This document shows, piece after piece, positions 1 to 11,965 of a DNA stretch of 64,000 nucleotides; the first letter of the stretch is position 1, and every line of letters begins with the position of its first letter. Source of the stretch: Ulva prolifera (lineage: Eukaryota; Chlorophyta; Ulvophyceae; Ulvales; Ulvaceae). The DNA is taken from positions 4,469,315 to 4,533,314 of the forward strand of contig CM041199.1 of assembly GCA_023078555.1 (NCBI GenBank), in the 5' to 3' direction. Under the pieces are notes generated by a model that was given only the letters and a program-made list of their open reading frames with translations, was not told the DNA's origin and did no database searches. The translations under genes and the position numbers were made by a program.

Positions 1-271
1 TCTGGAGGCTGGGAGTCCGCACTCTCAACCTATATATGGTATTTAGGCCGAGAGTACAGACTCCAGCCTCCCCTGCAGGGCACGGCTGGGGCGCAGCGTG
101 TCGTCAAGGACACATGTCAGGTGGCAGCTGTGCCTGCCCCTGGCACCGACCTCTGTAGCCGATGCAGGTGCATGCAGATACATCACAGTCACCTGTGGCG
201 CATGGCGCTGGTCGAGTCCTAGTGCCACAACACAACTCAGATGTACCCGCCATGTCCGCGACGCAGTGCAG

Positions 272-2177
272 GTCTCCTATCGTGTCGCGAATCAAATGTT
301 CGCGCCAGATCCGACACAAAACCCTGACACCGTCGAGCGAGCGCAGGTGGACAAGGTGAAGAGGGACCTCGGGGAGGTCAAGGCGGCGGCGCTGCAGGCC
401 GTGGCGGACGCGCAGAAGGAGGAGTACGACGACTTTGATGACTACATGGAGATGGTCATCCAGGTGCGCCGCAACCCCCCACCGCCGCACCTCCCTTCAG
501 TTTCATTTTGCGTGCGAGCGTGTATGTCAGGTGGATCTTCCGACCGAAGAGCTTGGTTGCAATACACTACAGTATGCTTTGGTGCTGTGCCATGCACTGG
601 CCCGATATCATGTGAACTCCGCCTCACCTGCCAGCACACTACGGCTGTCTTATTGTCGGTGGTCCCTGGTTGTCGGTGGTCCCTCCAACAGTGGACTCCA
701 GAAGATTCTCGGCTGTGTGGAGCGCGAGCACAAGGCGAGTCAGCGTGTGTGTGCAGTTTGGGTACGTGAGCCTGTTCGCGGCGGCAATGCCGGTCGCGGC
801 GGCCATCGCGTGCGTCTACACGGCCGTCGAGATGCGGTCGGACCTCGTGAAGCTGCTCCACATCTGCCGCCGCCCTGTGGCGGACCGCCGCCTCTCCATC
901 GGCGCCTGGCGCGCCGTCATGCAGGTGCCCCCTCCCCCCCCCCCTCTTGATGTGCCTTCTTCTCCCCGCGATGTAATGAAGCTTCTCCCTGCGAAGGGCC
1001 GTGTCCCCTCGATGGTCCTGCGCCATTGTCTCAGCATGTAACAATGCCCCACGCGGCCCAGCCACGTCCTCGCATTTGCGCATCCCCGCAGCTGAGCGTC
1101 GGGATCAGCGGCCATGGCATCAAAGCTGGTATCGCCTCCAACCCTCTTTCGCTGCATCCTGATACTGCAGATGGCTGACAGCGGAGCGTGGCCTCGTGCG
1201 TGTGCAGGTGCAAGCATGGATGGCGATCCTGACCAACAGCGTCGTGTTTGCCTTCAGCAGCGACCAGGTCATTAAGTTCTTCCCGCAGCTCTTCAAGACG
1301 CTGCGGCTGCCCCGAGGTGGCATCGAAAAGGTGCGATTGCTCCCTCCACCCTTCAGGCACACCTTTCTCTGAGGCACACCTTTACTATGAGCCACATCTG
1401 GTGTGAGGGCTAGCTGTGCGAAGGGTGTGTGGCTGGAGGGGCACCTGGTCACCGTTCGGTACTCGCCAGATAATGCCGACCAGCAGGCACACACAATCAT
1501 GTGCAGTGCTACAGTTTAAACTGCTCGGAACAAAATTCGGGAGATGGAAACACAGGTGTCGCACAGTGATCCCTTGACACCCATGCGCGTCAGCACACCC
1601 TCAGATGTGATACAAGCTCAAGCCACCCGGTCCATGCATGTAAGGTCCACGCAGCACCGCAAACACCCGGCTGCCTCTTGTATTCCGGACGGCTCCGAAG
1701 CCCATGCTGCCGCACTACCCACCAACAAAGTCCAACAATGAGCGCTGCGACTGAGGACGCTGGTCGCAAGGCCGCCATGCATATACTTGCCTGGTTTGTT
1801 GGGCTGGTGTAGCGGCCCAGACAAGTTGGCACCAGGGCGGCACCGGGTCCCCACAGCTCTCGTGCATGGCTACAGGCGGCACGTAACGGTGGAGGGGTGT
1901 GGCGCAGGTGGTCGCGGAGGGCTCCGGGCGCTGGCTGGTCACGATCTGGGTCGTGCTCGAGCATTCGCTCGCGCTCGCGGCGCTGCTGCTGTGGCTCGCG
2001 ATCCCGGACGTGCCCGCCACGGCGCAGGAGGCGCAGGCGAGGGTGCAGTACGAGCAGCAGCGCGACGCGGACGCGAAGCGCCACGCGGCCCGCCAGCGCA
2101 TCGCCGGCGAGACCGGCGCCGCGCGCAGCTACCACCCCTCCAAGGCCCCCGAGGCCCCTTCCGAGGCCCCCTCCTGA
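272..2177 (+). CDS. Anoctamin (TMEM16) family membrane protein, 3' exons only
   Basis: C-terminal part of an anoctamin, a family of membrane phospholipid scramblases and ion channels. Exons in phase 0 are about 272-463 (347 is an alternative start), 757-924, 1208-1330 and 1908-2177, ending in TGA. The spliced product carries the family's late motifs: an acidic DDFDDYMEM helix running into FGYVSLFAAAMP, the EMRSDLVKLL...RRPV segment, WMAILTNSVVFAFSS, and the last span ending LLLWLAIPDVP. Three hydrophobic spans are visible, followed by a charged EAQARVQYEQQ tail. Donors are GTGCGC, GTGCCC and GTGCGA; acceptors are GCAG. The N-terminal half, including the usual calcium-binding helices 6-8, must lie before the window unless those residues are split across its edge. 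Recognition rests on remembered family motifs. The tail after IPDVP is alanine- and proline-rich and probably lineage-specific. Confidence 0.85.
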
Positions 2178-3517
2178 GGCCCCCCACAAACCCCCCGCCG
2201 TCTACGCCGCAGAAGCAGCCGATCGTTTTCGATATCGTGCTCCGGACACTCGGCCGGTGGAGAGCGCAGTGTCGGCGGCTAGCTCTGCACATGCATTGTA
2301 GCACAGCTGCGTGCCTCGGCTGCGCCCGGGCGGGATTGTGCCATCTGCTCATGATGTCTGCATCTGTGGGGTGCTTGCCAGACTGCGTATGTGGAGCAGC
2401 AAGGGGCTGGTGCAGCAGTGGCGTGGGCGTCACATCGCGCCCGCCCGAGGGCGTGTGGCGTGGGGGACCTCCTCCACGAGGATGTGTTCCAGGCCAGTGC
2501 TGCACATTGGAAGTTCCAAGTTCGAATTCCAATTCGGAACAACTGGGCACGCTCACCGTCGGCTTTGTACCACCTCCGGCCGCCCGGGAGACATGCTGTA
2601 CATATTCAGGTCCATTTCCTCAACAATCATAGTTTTTGTTTTTTGTTTAATCGTTTGTCGCAGACAGATGGTCTGGTCGTTCAGGCTCTGTGCACGGATG
2701 CAGGGCTTTCCCACGCACAAGTTCTGCGGCAGGCGCCGTGCAGCCATGCGTGATGCCTGACGGCGGCAGATTGCTTGCAGCGGTGCAACCAAACATAGTG
2801 CAGCAGTAGGGTTCCTTGCGCTATGATTTCCGACACATTCTTGGGCTCTGCGATAGCTCTCGAGGCCACAGCGTTGGAGCCACTGCGTGCCTACCGCTGT
2901 GTGCCGGTGGCGTGCACTTGTGGCCACGAGGTCCTTTTTCACTGCATGCGAAGGTGTCGCTGGTGTGAGTCGTTGGCGTGTGATGGCTTGCTGTGGTCAC
3001 AATTGCCTAAAGCTGGCGTAAGATGCAGTCCATCTGTGGGGCAGCGGCACTCAGGCCTGCCCTCCAAGGCCTTGTGAAAGTGTATAAACATGATAGTCGA
3101 CAGGCCATAGGAAAGATAGTACAAGGAATTCTCACCAAGGTCATGTAAGTGGTCTTGTAATTCGCGACAGCGGTGGGGCGACGTAGCTGACGTTGTATGC
3201 CTTCCGCAGGTTCTGATCATGCCTGGCAGTGGTGGTCAGAGTTGCAGCTGCTGCTGCTGCACGATGTCAGTGATATGATCTGACCGATTGCCTTGCAGTG
3301 TGCACCCTCAACCGGCGCAATCAGTTTGTCTTGGCTGACATTCATTATTGTCATCATGTGGGTGGTCAACATGGTCAACATGATGCTTGCACTTGCATAC
3401 CACCAGCGACAATTCACTGACCAGTTTCGTGCTGCATATGTCACAGTGAGGAACAGCGCAGTCAGACATGTGGAGCAACTCTGCGCTAATGCTGTGATAA
3501 AAGCAGATGTAAAAGTA
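2178..3517. other. Gene-free stretch after the anoctamin
   Basis: I see no reading frame here with plausible splice sites and recognisable protein features. The first part should hold the anoctamin 3' untranslated region. Base composition falls from the GC-rich exons towards about even. Confidence 0.5.
3511..3514 (-). terminator. Pol III T-run terminator of the tRNA-Gln gene
   Basis: The minus strand reads TTTT three bases after the tRNA 3' end, the usual RNA polymerase III stop signal. Confidence 0.7.
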
Positions 3518-3588
3518 GCTCGTGACGGGATTCGAACCCGTGTTACCAGATTCAAAGTCTGGAGTGATAACCACTACACTACACAAGC
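3518..3588 (-). tRNA. tRNA-Gln (anticodon UUG)
   Basis: On the minus strand the acceptor arms GCTTGTG and CACGAGC pair with one G-U wobble. The anticodon arm is CCAGA-CTTTGAA-TCTGG, so positions 34-36 read TTG and decode CAA glutamine codons. The T arm has the standard GGTTCGAATCC B box, and the D-arm sequence TAGTGTAGTGGTTATCAC fits a eukaryotic tRNA-Gln A box. CCA is not encoded and I see no intron. The gene stands alone in a gene-poor stretch. Confidence 0.93.
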
Positions 3589-6420
3589 AGATGACCTTCA
3601 CCTACACGCGTTCTTCAAAAACGTTGTATATATACTTTGCTATGACACATGAACAGTTCGCTTCCTGCCTAGATTGCAGGTGCGTCTATCCTTGTATCGT
3701 AGTCGTTACGTTGACAGCCCAACACACTGCACCACCAAGTCATCATTGCACATACATCTCACCCTCCATTGGAGGATCACTGTAATCGACGTGCGCAAGG
3801 AGCTTGAGAACATTCCACGTTGATGTAGACTCATCTTGTTACGATAGATCAGTGAACATCGCAATGCATCGCAAAGACTCTCAAACACACTTGACAAATC
3901 GTTTACTGGACATCATGCGGAGTTCAGTCACCACGGAAAACTTACATGACCTTGCAGCGACACGTCGCTTGAGCATGGCCGCGAGGGTTCACCACGGGCC
4001 ACATGTACAGCTTCAGAAAAAGCTCTGTACAAGTCAAGCGAATTGTATTGGATCATGTCTATCATCGCCGGCACCACGGCCCTGTTTACAAGGTGCGACA
4101 GTGCGCTTGAGCAGAGCCACTTCCGCGTTGTGACTTTATGAGAACACCACCTTCTGCGTAGATGTGCGTAGGCGATATCATCTCCTTTCTTCCGGGTGCC
4201 GTCGCAGCTCGAAATTGCGGTGATTTATGCGATGCGCTCTCCATGCTGACACGTAGCGGATGCGTGGTACTCATCGGCGCTCCAGGTTACACACCTGGCA
4301 CAGATATGGGTATGGCACAATAAACCTACCCTCATGTCTCTGCAGAATGAATACGTGATCATTGTCCCAGCTTTGACCCAGTATATGTAGCCAACAACGT
4401 GCCCACGACCTGCATGCCGATCACTGAGATACGCCGTGCTCAACGATCTTGAACATATCTGCACAAATCTCAGGTGGATCCAATCGCACATGCCGCCGTA
4501 AATGTGGCGTTCACTAATTAAGGCAGGAAAATCACGGGCTCATGCTGTTTACATGCACATCACGAACGGTTGCTGTGACATGTTTCAGCCTTGTCTAAGG
4601 GCAGATTTGACATGCCCTGGGCCTTTCAAATGGTTGCGGCGCAGCCCAGTGCCCTCTCCCTCGCTTCACACTGCAGCGTATCACAGCGTCTGCCAGGCGA
4701 CCTCCAGCAGGCACATCATGCTCTTAGTAGTCTACGGGCCAGCAGGCCACTCCCGTCAGTCCCACAGCATCCCTGCCCTCCAAAAGCATCCCCCGCGCCC
4801 TATCGCCGTCAGACCCATTCACTCTAATCTCTGACCTCTGCAACTTACACACCACAGTCAGACATCGAGCTTGAGTTCCACCATGACTCACGATCCGCGC
4901 CTGCCACCCCTCACCGCCGGATGCTGAGTCACCGGATGCTATAGATAGGGTCAAGTAGATAGCATGTCGGCAAATGCCCTGATCAGACATGGCTGGATCA
5001 TAGGCCACATGTGCACCGCATCTCCGCTGCCCAGCAAGCACGACGAAACGTGCACGCTTTCAACTTGGATCGGGCATGCCGGGGTCCCCGAATGGCCATG
5101 TTCGCTCCGGGCAGGGCAGCCCGCCTCGGCTGCACTGCGACCCCACTGCACCCGGCACGGCTCCCGCCTCGCCTCCTTTCTCCTTCTGACACCCGATGCT
5201 CCCGCCTCACCTCCTTTATCCTTGTGACACCCGACACTCCAGTCAACGGTCTGTACTCACTCGAGTGGGCCTCGAGACGTCGCACTGCGTATGGGCGGTT
5301 GGCCGTGCTGCGCTGAGCAGCGGGGGCAGCCATGCATGCGCCGAGCAACACCAGTTCGATTCTGGTTCCTGGCATATAAAATAAGCTAAAAGAGCCAGAG
5401 CAGCGAGGGCAGCCATGCATGCACACCCGGCCAAACCCCACAGGAGCCCACATCGAAACAAAAGCTCGTTGTTGGGGGTGCGCACCACAACGGAGGCTTG
5501 CGCGGCACCTCGGAAGCCACGCACACGTGATGCTGGTCATCCACAGTTGTCAACGGCGCCGACACGGAGTTGACCTACCAGTTCTGAGCTTCCATCCTGT
5601 TTCCCATACGCGCACCTTCGCAACGGAGGTTGCCGCCTGTGGCCACACTGCCAGAGGCACCCACACAGTGGGCGATCCTTGTGGCCTGGGGTGCTATCTG
5701 CCCGTCTGGCTTTGCCCTTGTGACCCACACATAGTGGGCCACCCCCTGGTGCATGGTGCGGATGCATGCACCTACCCCGGCCCCCGCGGCACGCAGCACG
5801 GCAGTGTGAAGCACCACCCAGCAGTGCCCAATCACCACAGCGCTCACGGTAGCTGCCGCACCACCTGCGAGTGTGAGTGAAGCGAAGTACAATAAGTTTG
5901 GATTTGCTGGGCCGCATCCTGAAGTGGTCATTGACGACTCTTTATGAACGGGGCCGCATGCCGGAGTGGGTCGAGATGCTGGGGTCTGTGTGTGCTGGCG
6001 TGGGCACTGTGGGTGCTGCTTGTGCATGCTGCGGCATGGGTGTGGTGGGTTGGTGGCCGTGTTCCAGCGCTGATCGATCGCTGTGTTCGTTGAGCTGCCC
6101 GCCTCGCCGCCTGAGTCCTCATATCTCGAGATAGCGCACCACCTGTCGCCACCGCCTCCCGGCCCCTGGCCAGACCTCTAGCGGCTCCACGACGCCGCAC
6201 AGTGTCACGGCCTGCCCCGCCACATATGTTCCGCATCGCCGATACTAATTGGTACCACGCCTGAAAGGATCGGTGGTCCGAACCTGGCTGGTCAGAAGAT
6301 AATAGAAGCTTCCGACACGCCGATCGGGTTCATTCGCAGACTGCGCCTTGAGCTGTATGCGGAGTGTCTGCCCCCGGAGGCCCCTCTACAGGGGCCGGGG
6401 CGAAGGCGAGGCCACACTCC

Positions 6421-6465
6421 TGTGGCAATCCAGTGGTATAGCGGCCATATCACTGGATTGCCACA
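6421..6465. repeat. Inverted repeat with perfect 15-bp arms
   Basis: The arm TGTGGCAATCCAGTG (6421-6435) is matched exactly by its reverse complement at 6451-6465, leaving a 15-base loop. A tandem repeat follows immediately. It may be a cruciform or a remnant of a small inverted-repeat element. Confidence 0.85.
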
Positions 6466-6480
6466 ACTCCACTGACCCGC

Positions 6481-6567
6481 ACAGGCTGTGGCGTTCTGTG
6501 GCTTGGAGCACAGGCTGTGGCGTTCTGTGGCTTGGAGCACAGGCTGTGGCGTTCTGTGGATTGGAGC
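6481..6567. repeat. 29-bp tandem repeat, three copies
   Basis: Units at 6481-6509, 6510-6538 and 6539-6567 begin ACAGGCTGTGGCGTTCTGTG. Only one base differs, in the third unit. Confidence 0.95.
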
Positions 6568-8548
6568 ACGGACGGCCATCAACCGGATCCGATCGATTGT
6601 CCTGGTTTTCGGAATTGCCAATGTCCCCGATGCAGATGTCTGCATCGCCCCCCAAATTTATGCACCTTTCAGGACAGTTTAAACAATTGTGATGTATACG
6701 GGTTCTGGCAAACCCGGACACGAACAGAATGTACCCGTGCTGCGCCGACATGCAGAAACATGCACATGCAGATATTCGTGTGTTACGGACGTGTTCTTCC
6801 AGCAGTACTTGAGGCTTGTTCCGGTAGGGCTGTACTCAAAGTCCAGCTGCTCATGGCTAGCTGCAGGTGAATCCGGGTTTACTCGACACCATGGCTACGC
6901 ACAGGTGGTCTGTTGGGAATATTCTCGAAGCCGTCGTGGAGCTCGGGTTCGCGTTGCAAATTTGCTGTGCGTGGTCACTGCGGGCGCCAGGTATGTTGTG
7001 CACAGGCTGCTGCTGCAGTACAAATGCAGATGCAACGCGACTCTGCAGATGCAGCATGACTTTGCATGACCGCATACCATGCAAGCCTGAGGCACTTCAA
7101 CGCGACCATGAGCTGCGTTCACGCGTGCCACACACGAAGCTCTGCACGTTGTCGTGTCGAGAGTAATGCTAGCACGGCGACATTTGGTCACGCAACAAAT
7201 GTACATGTTCTCCATATCACACTCTGTGCCTTGCCGTAGATCGCCGGGGGACGCGTGCGCGAACGAGCTTGAACCTTGCGACTGGAGTTTTCAATCCATC
7301 TAGAGACAAACCACCAGCGCCGTACAGTCCTCATGCGAGCAGGTAATGTAACTGACTATTTGAATTTTTGAATCGAATCGCTACTTTGCTCGTAACATCC
7401 GACACAAAGCGTTAGCTGCCACATGCCCTCCGGCTCCTTTGACAATCGCAAGCAGCTGTGCGAACATGCGTGCGTATGTACAAGCCTTGATGTCGTGCAT
7501 GCTGCACAAACCTATGAGTAATGCTGTTATTTGTTGCTATTGCTGGAGAAACTGGCGTACAGGCATGCCTTCAAAGGAATCCGTCAGAACTAGTGCTGTA
7601 CTTTGCCGAATACAGAGAACGAGGACGAGCAGTGGCGGGTGATCTGACAAGTCGTACACGAGTGTAACGAAAGAAAAAGTGTGAGAGCATATTTTATTTT
7701 GTTCTGAAATCGACGGATTTGGTTCACTGCGCGCTTCCATATGGAGTCCTGTTCGAAGCTATAGCCGTGCCAAAGCTAGCGCTGACCACGGCCGGTGCCA
7801 AAGCGCACGATCACCATCTACTCGGACATAGAACATCAGGCCTCCGAAAGCTCATCTGCGTGTTTTCATACGTAGATGCGAACCACGCTGCCTATGCGTG
7901 CGAATCCGAAGAATTTCCGTCAAGTGCGTGCGCAGCTGCTGGCAGCATTGTGCATGGGCACACCAGTGCAGCTGCGTCGCCCATCTCGAGATCCTTCATC
8001 GAAGGGTGGTGTTGGGAATACCTGCGTGCAGCTGAGAAGTGGGGCTGTGCACACGTTCTAGCCTGTATGTGCGCTTGACTTGCTGTTACCTTGTTTTACC
8101 ATAGTACCGCTTCACATCATGCAAGCTGAAGTCAATGTTCTGCAGAAACCTGGGACTCCATTTGACCCACCTATAGCTGACGTAGCTGCAGCAGCACTGA
8201 TGCACATGCATGCTGCTGTGTGTCCTGAAAGCAGAGCATGTGACAAATGATTGCTCTCAAGCTAGCAAGCTGCCATGCAGCTGGACCGGCAGTGGCATTG
8301 CCTTCCAAAGACAGGTACATGGACATAACAGCAGTTAGCTGTCCTTGAATCTGTGTCCTGTCCTCTGTTGCTGTACCTGCATCCATGGATTTTTAATGCA
8401 GCAGTACTGCAGCAGACCTGCTGCAAGCATGCATGTAGGAGGTATCTGGATGGGGCCCACCACATCTACCATGCGTGCTCATGCTCAAACAACCCGACTC
8501 ATGTCCTCCCACCAATGTCCTCCGTCTGTTATGTGGCATAGCTTATGC

Positions 8549-8572
8549 CACACACACACACACACACACACA
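8549..8572. repeat. (CA)12 microsatellite
   Basis: Uninterrupted CA dinucleotide run. Confidence 0.95.
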
Positions 8573-8993
8573 GCGCATCTCCTTGTAGATAACAACAGCC
8601 CAGGATCTGGAAGGAGAGATTGATTGACATCTCATGTACATGTTTCAGTCTTCACCCTTGTTCCTTCATCCTCATCTAGCTGATCAATCAGTCATCATCA
8701 ATTAACATAGTTCGTGGCTGACAGAACAGCTGTATGCAGCGGTGTTGGGTTGTCGGGCCCGAACATATGTAACAATCCCGAATATTCATCTCTAATTTCT
8801 GGGTAGCAGCCCTCAAAATGCCGACCCAACACTGGTATGCAGGTGAGTGCCCCACAGCCAAGCAGCCAAGCGCTTCGCCCCTCTCCCCCAAGAGTCCGCA
8901 CCTTCAGTAGTCTCCCCTGTCCAGTCCCACGCCGGCGTCTTCCTGATCCTTGCGCTCCGGCTCTCACACAGCGGTTCCCTGCCGGCCTCCACT

Positions 8994-10058
8994 ATGATGC
9001 CCGCCGGCAGATCTAGAGCCCTCCGGCTCGCAGCAGCAGCCATGACTGCGCTGCTGTCCCTGCTCGCAGCCAGCCCGGCCTACGCGGCCGCGCAGCGCCT
9101 CGATTCAAGCCCCACGGCGCCAGCCCGCCGCGGCGCGGCGCCGCGCAACGCCATCCACACGTCCGCGTCCGCGTCCGTCGGCGCCCTCGATGCGGAGGAA
9201 GGCGAGGGAGCCGGGGGGCTGCCGTTTGTGGCGGAGGGGTGGGTGACCGGCGTCGCGGACGCGGCGGCGCAGGAGGAATTTGCGGCGGCTGAGGGGGCCT
9301 CGGGTGGGGCCCCCCGCGTGCTGCTGCACGGTAAACGGCGGCCCCGCGCCTACACGACCTGCCCCCGCTGCACCGCCATCAGCTGCAGCACGGGCAACGG
9401 CCGCCGGCAATGCAGCGGACACTGCAAGGGCTCCGCGAAGCTCTTCACCTGCGCGACCGACAGCCTCTCCGGCCCCGCATGCATTACGGGGGAGGACCAA
9501 CGGCCGGACCCGGACACCCTGTCGGCGGACCCGCTGGCGGAGTTGAGTAGCCTCACCCTGACGGCGCCGCCGCCGTTCATCGGGTGCGCGAACATCTCCA
9601 ACGCGCACGACGGCTGCCCGGACCCTGGCACGACCGGGATGCTCCGCGGCGTCGAGGTCGAGGTGATGGCGAGCTGGTGCGAGCAGCACCGCCACCCGCT
9701 GACATGCGCGGACGAGTCGGTCGACAGGACGCCGTTCTTTCCGTTTGGCTACTGCCAGTGCTTCATGCGGAACGGTGCCGGCAGCGTGTGGATGCGGCCG
9801 TGCCGGCTGTCGAACCTCGACTGGACGGGCCCGGCCCCGGCGGGAGGCGACGTCCCGGTGCGGGTATCCGAGGAGCGGGGGCTGACGCATACGACGTTCG
9901 GGGAGCGTGAGGCTGCGGACTCGCAGGCGTATAGTTTTACCCACACGTTCACAGTGCGAGGGGATCCGGTGACGGTGACGTGGGACTACTACATCTCGAA
10001 CAGCGCTAGCGCCATTGAGGACTACCTGGATGTGGAGGGCCCGCTACCGGTAGAGTGA
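8994..10058 (+). CDS. Secreted 14-cysteine family protein, copy 1 (divergent founder-like copy)
   Basis: Single-exon frame of 354 residues; function unknown. The start is the first of two adjacent ATGs and gives a classic signal peptide: a basic stretch, a hydrophobic core ALLSLLAASPAYA, then AAQ. After a low-complexity segment comes VTGVADAAAQEEFAAAEG, then PRVLLHGKRRP, shared with the other copies and resembling a dibasic processing site. The cysteine domain follows with 14 cysteines (CPRC, ISC, QC, GHC, FTC, PAC, IGC, DGC, SWC, LTC, YC, QC, RPC), an N-glycosylation sequon NIS after IGCA, and FPFGYCQC. It ends at VEGPLPVE and lacks the glutamate-rich tail and final FLRGFTPK of the downstream copies. 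It is the most diverged member and heads the array. Confidence 0.8.
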   Translation: MMPAGRSRALRLAAAAMTALLSLLAASPAYAAAQRLDSSPTAPARRGAAPRNAIHTSASASVGALDAEEGEGAGGLPFVAEGWVTGVADAAAQEEFAAAEGASGGAPRVLLHGKRRPRAYTTCPRCTAISCSTGNGRRQCSGHCKGSAKLFTCATDSLSGPACITGEDQRPDPDTLSADPLAELSSLTLTAPPPFIGCANISNAHDGCPDPGTTGMLRGVEVEVMASWCEQHRHPLTCADESVDRTPFFPFGYCQCFMRNGAGSVWMRPCRLSNLDWTGPAPAGGDVPVRVSEERGLTHTTFGEREAADSQAYSFTHTFTVRGDPVTVTWDYYISNSASAIEDYLDVEGPLPVE

Positions 10059-10441
10059 GTAGAGCTTACACTGTCAATGCAGAGTGTGGGGTAGGGGTTG
10101 GGCGCACGCAGGGGGGGGGGAAGGATTGAGGATTCGGCGAGGATGGCTGCCGGTGGTGCAGGCTGCGTTGCAGGCGTCGGCGTGGCGTGGGCGTGCGCGG
10201 CAGGAGCTGTAGCTCGACGTAGCACTATGTAGCGCTAGCTGGCAGTCCCGGCACATCGAGCCTGCGCCGCGGTATGAGTGTGCAACGAGGTGTGTGGCAG
10301 CCGCCGTAGGTCGCAGTGCTGAGAACATGAGCTAGGCCGCAGGCATGGCTTGGCGTGCCTGCATGTGTGCTCATGTTTGTTGTGACGCGGATGGTGCTGC
10401 CAGTGCTGGTGGAGTCCGTCATGAGTTCAATGCAATGCGAT

Positions 10442-10610
10442 CACACCAGCGCAGCCAAAGAGGCGGGTGGCACCTCAAGCCACAAACTGGGGCACCACAC
10501 ACACGCAAGTGCCCGCCGGCACTCAACACACCAGCACAGCCAGAGGCGGGTGGCACCTCAAGCCACAAACTGGGGCGCCACACACACGCAAGTGCCCGCC
10601 GGCACTCAAC
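10442..10610. repeat. 85-bp tandem duplication
   Basis: Two near-identical units, 10442-10526 and 10527-10610, beginning CACACCAGC(G/A)CAGCC and running through GGCGGGTGGCACCTCAAGCC. The second differs by a single-base deletion and a few substitutions. Confidence 0.93.
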
Positions 10611-10964
10611 ACAGGGCGGCACGGCCGCACCGCTGCACGCCAACTCCCGCGACTGTCTCTGTTACGAGAAGCAAGGTGGCGAAGCGCGCAGCAACGCGAA
10701 ACCAGCAAGCAGCGCACGAACACAACCAGCAGCCCGGACCACCGCGGCCATGCCATGCATACCGACCAGTGCACGTGGAGCCCCCAACAAGCGACACAAA
10801 CCCCCAGACCGCCACACACACCCGCCACTGTGTGTCTCGGGTGCCACAGCTGCACAGTCGCAGGCACAGGCACCCGGGCAGGCTGATGTGCACCGCATGC
10901 CGGCAATGCCGCCACCGGTACGCCACGTACACGCACCATGCGCACAGTCCCGGCCTCGGCATGA

Positions 10965-11055
10965 CGAGGTGGGAATCCACACGCGGACGCAGAGAACTCT
11001 GCGGCCTGATCATGACCTGGCTAGATCCTGCGGCTGGAGACGCAGCAAATGGTTT
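10965..11055 (-). repeat. Inverted, diverged copy of the unit-start sequence upstream of copy 3
   Basis: Read on the plus strand, GACGAGGTGGGAATCCACAC and the following bases match the reverse complement of about 13700-13820. That interval is the start of the duplicated unit carrying copy 3. Shared landmarks include GCAGAGA, CTGATCAT and ACCT(A/G)GCT. Similarity by eye is roughly 70 percent. Confidence 0.6.
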
Positions 11056-11158
11056 CGCGATTGTTGAACGTTGGCAGATGCAGCAGGCATCGTTTGATGG
11101 AGACATGCGATCGCTCGCTCGGTTGTTGCCTTTACAAATTTGATGGTGCCGTTCGGAG

Positions 11159-11638
11159 GCAGGCCGCCGGTTCGACTTGGGGCGCATGGGCTCGGGGCCT
11201 TGCCTGCTGTCGTACCTCGACTGGAGGGGGGGGAGGCCGCCGTGGCAGTGCGGATCGCCCCGACGGGGCCGTGACGCGCACAGCATTCGCCGAGACGGAG
11301 GAGACTGACGCTCGCACGCATGTGCTGCGGCACACGTTTTCGTCGCAGGAGGGGCCGATTAATCAATTGACGCCGAGCTGTGGATGTTTACAAATGCTGC
11401 CTCGCCAGGGTTTGATATCGTCGCGGAGGGGCGTCTAGGCCTCCAGCTGCCAGGGGAGGACGGGGGCGCGGAGGAGGAGGCCGGCGAAATTGTGCCTGAG
11501 GAGGTGCTGGTGGATGGGGCCGGGGACGAGGGGGCTGCCACGGGCGGCTCTATCGAGGAGGAGGAGGGGGAGGGGGCCGAGGAGGAGGAGGAGGAGTCGG
11601 CTGTGGGGAAGGTCCTGTGGGGGCCCACGCCGGAGTGA
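11159..11638 (+). pseudogene. Secreted 14-cysteine family, copy 2: 5'-truncated and frameshifted
   Basis: Only the last third of the family gene survives. It begins where the other copies encode FDSG and continues with SGPCLLSYLDW. The frame then breaks: one base is missing where the intact copies read CCG GAC GGG, and an extra AATCAATT follows the codon for I in GPI-DAEL. Beyond the breaks the tail is still readable, with FDIVAEG, a long glutamate-rich run and ESAVGKVLWGPTPE before TGA. No signal peptide or cysteine-rich N-terminal domain lies upstream. The acidic tail is longer than in the intact copies. The 3' flank (AAGGGCAATGCATGTGCTCTG) matches those of copies 4 and 6. Confidence 0.82.
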
Positions 11639-11939
11639 GGGCTGTGCATGCCGAACACAACTGTGGTTGGGTCAATGTTTGGGCCCATGAGATGAAGGGC
11701 AATGCATGTGCTCTGTAGCTGTCGACTGACATGCATGTTTGCCCTAGTCATGCGTGTTCAGGGGCACCTGTGTGCTGTGTGCTGTGTGCTGTGGCAGCAT
11801 GCATGTGTGGCGGAGGTTCATATGATATTATATGTAACATTGCTACGGTCTGCAACTGTATGTCTCTTGGCCGCCTCGTCGTGTCCCAAAATCATGATCA
11901 TCACCAAGAATCCTGTGAAAGATCATATGATTCTTGGGG

Positions 11940-11965
11940 GATTCCATACATATATGTATGGAATC
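11940..11965. repeat. Perfect 26-bp palindrome
   Basis: GATTCCATACATA is followed directly by its exact reverse complement, with no loop. Confidence 0.95.

Larger units (their letters stand above)
3589..8993. other. Long gene-free stretch with small repeats
   Basis: No convincing coding exon on either strand. The open frames are short, have mixed composition and lack recognisable motifs. It contains an inverted repeat (6421-6465), a 29-bp tandem repeat (6481-6567), a CA microsatellite (8549-8572) and a near-duplicate of about 27 bp around the core CAGCCATGCATGC (near 5313-5339 and 5398-5424). The last few hundred bases should hold the promoter of the first secreted-protein copy. Confidence 0.5.
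10059..11158. other. Spacer between copies 1 and 2
   Basis: Starts with the probable 3' untranslated region of copy 1 and a run of about ten Gs near 10110. It then holds an 85-bp tandem duplication and an inverted copy of sequence found upstream of copy 3. Open frames here are products of the repeats, not genes. Confidence 0.5.

Noticed and set aside
98..769. 223-codon plus frame at the start of the window
   Set aside because: It reads through introns on both sides of the real anoctamin exon (272-463). Only that part carries family sequence and splice signals.
442..1083. 213-codon minus frame opposite the anoctamin exons
   Set aside because: Antisense shadow of GC-rich exons; no motif, and the plus strand is clearly coding.
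5340..5390. tRNA-like T arm (CCAG-TTCGATT-CTGG followed by TCCTGGCA)
   Set aside because: No matching 5' acceptor strand or anticodon arm could be found upstream. At most a tRNA relic.
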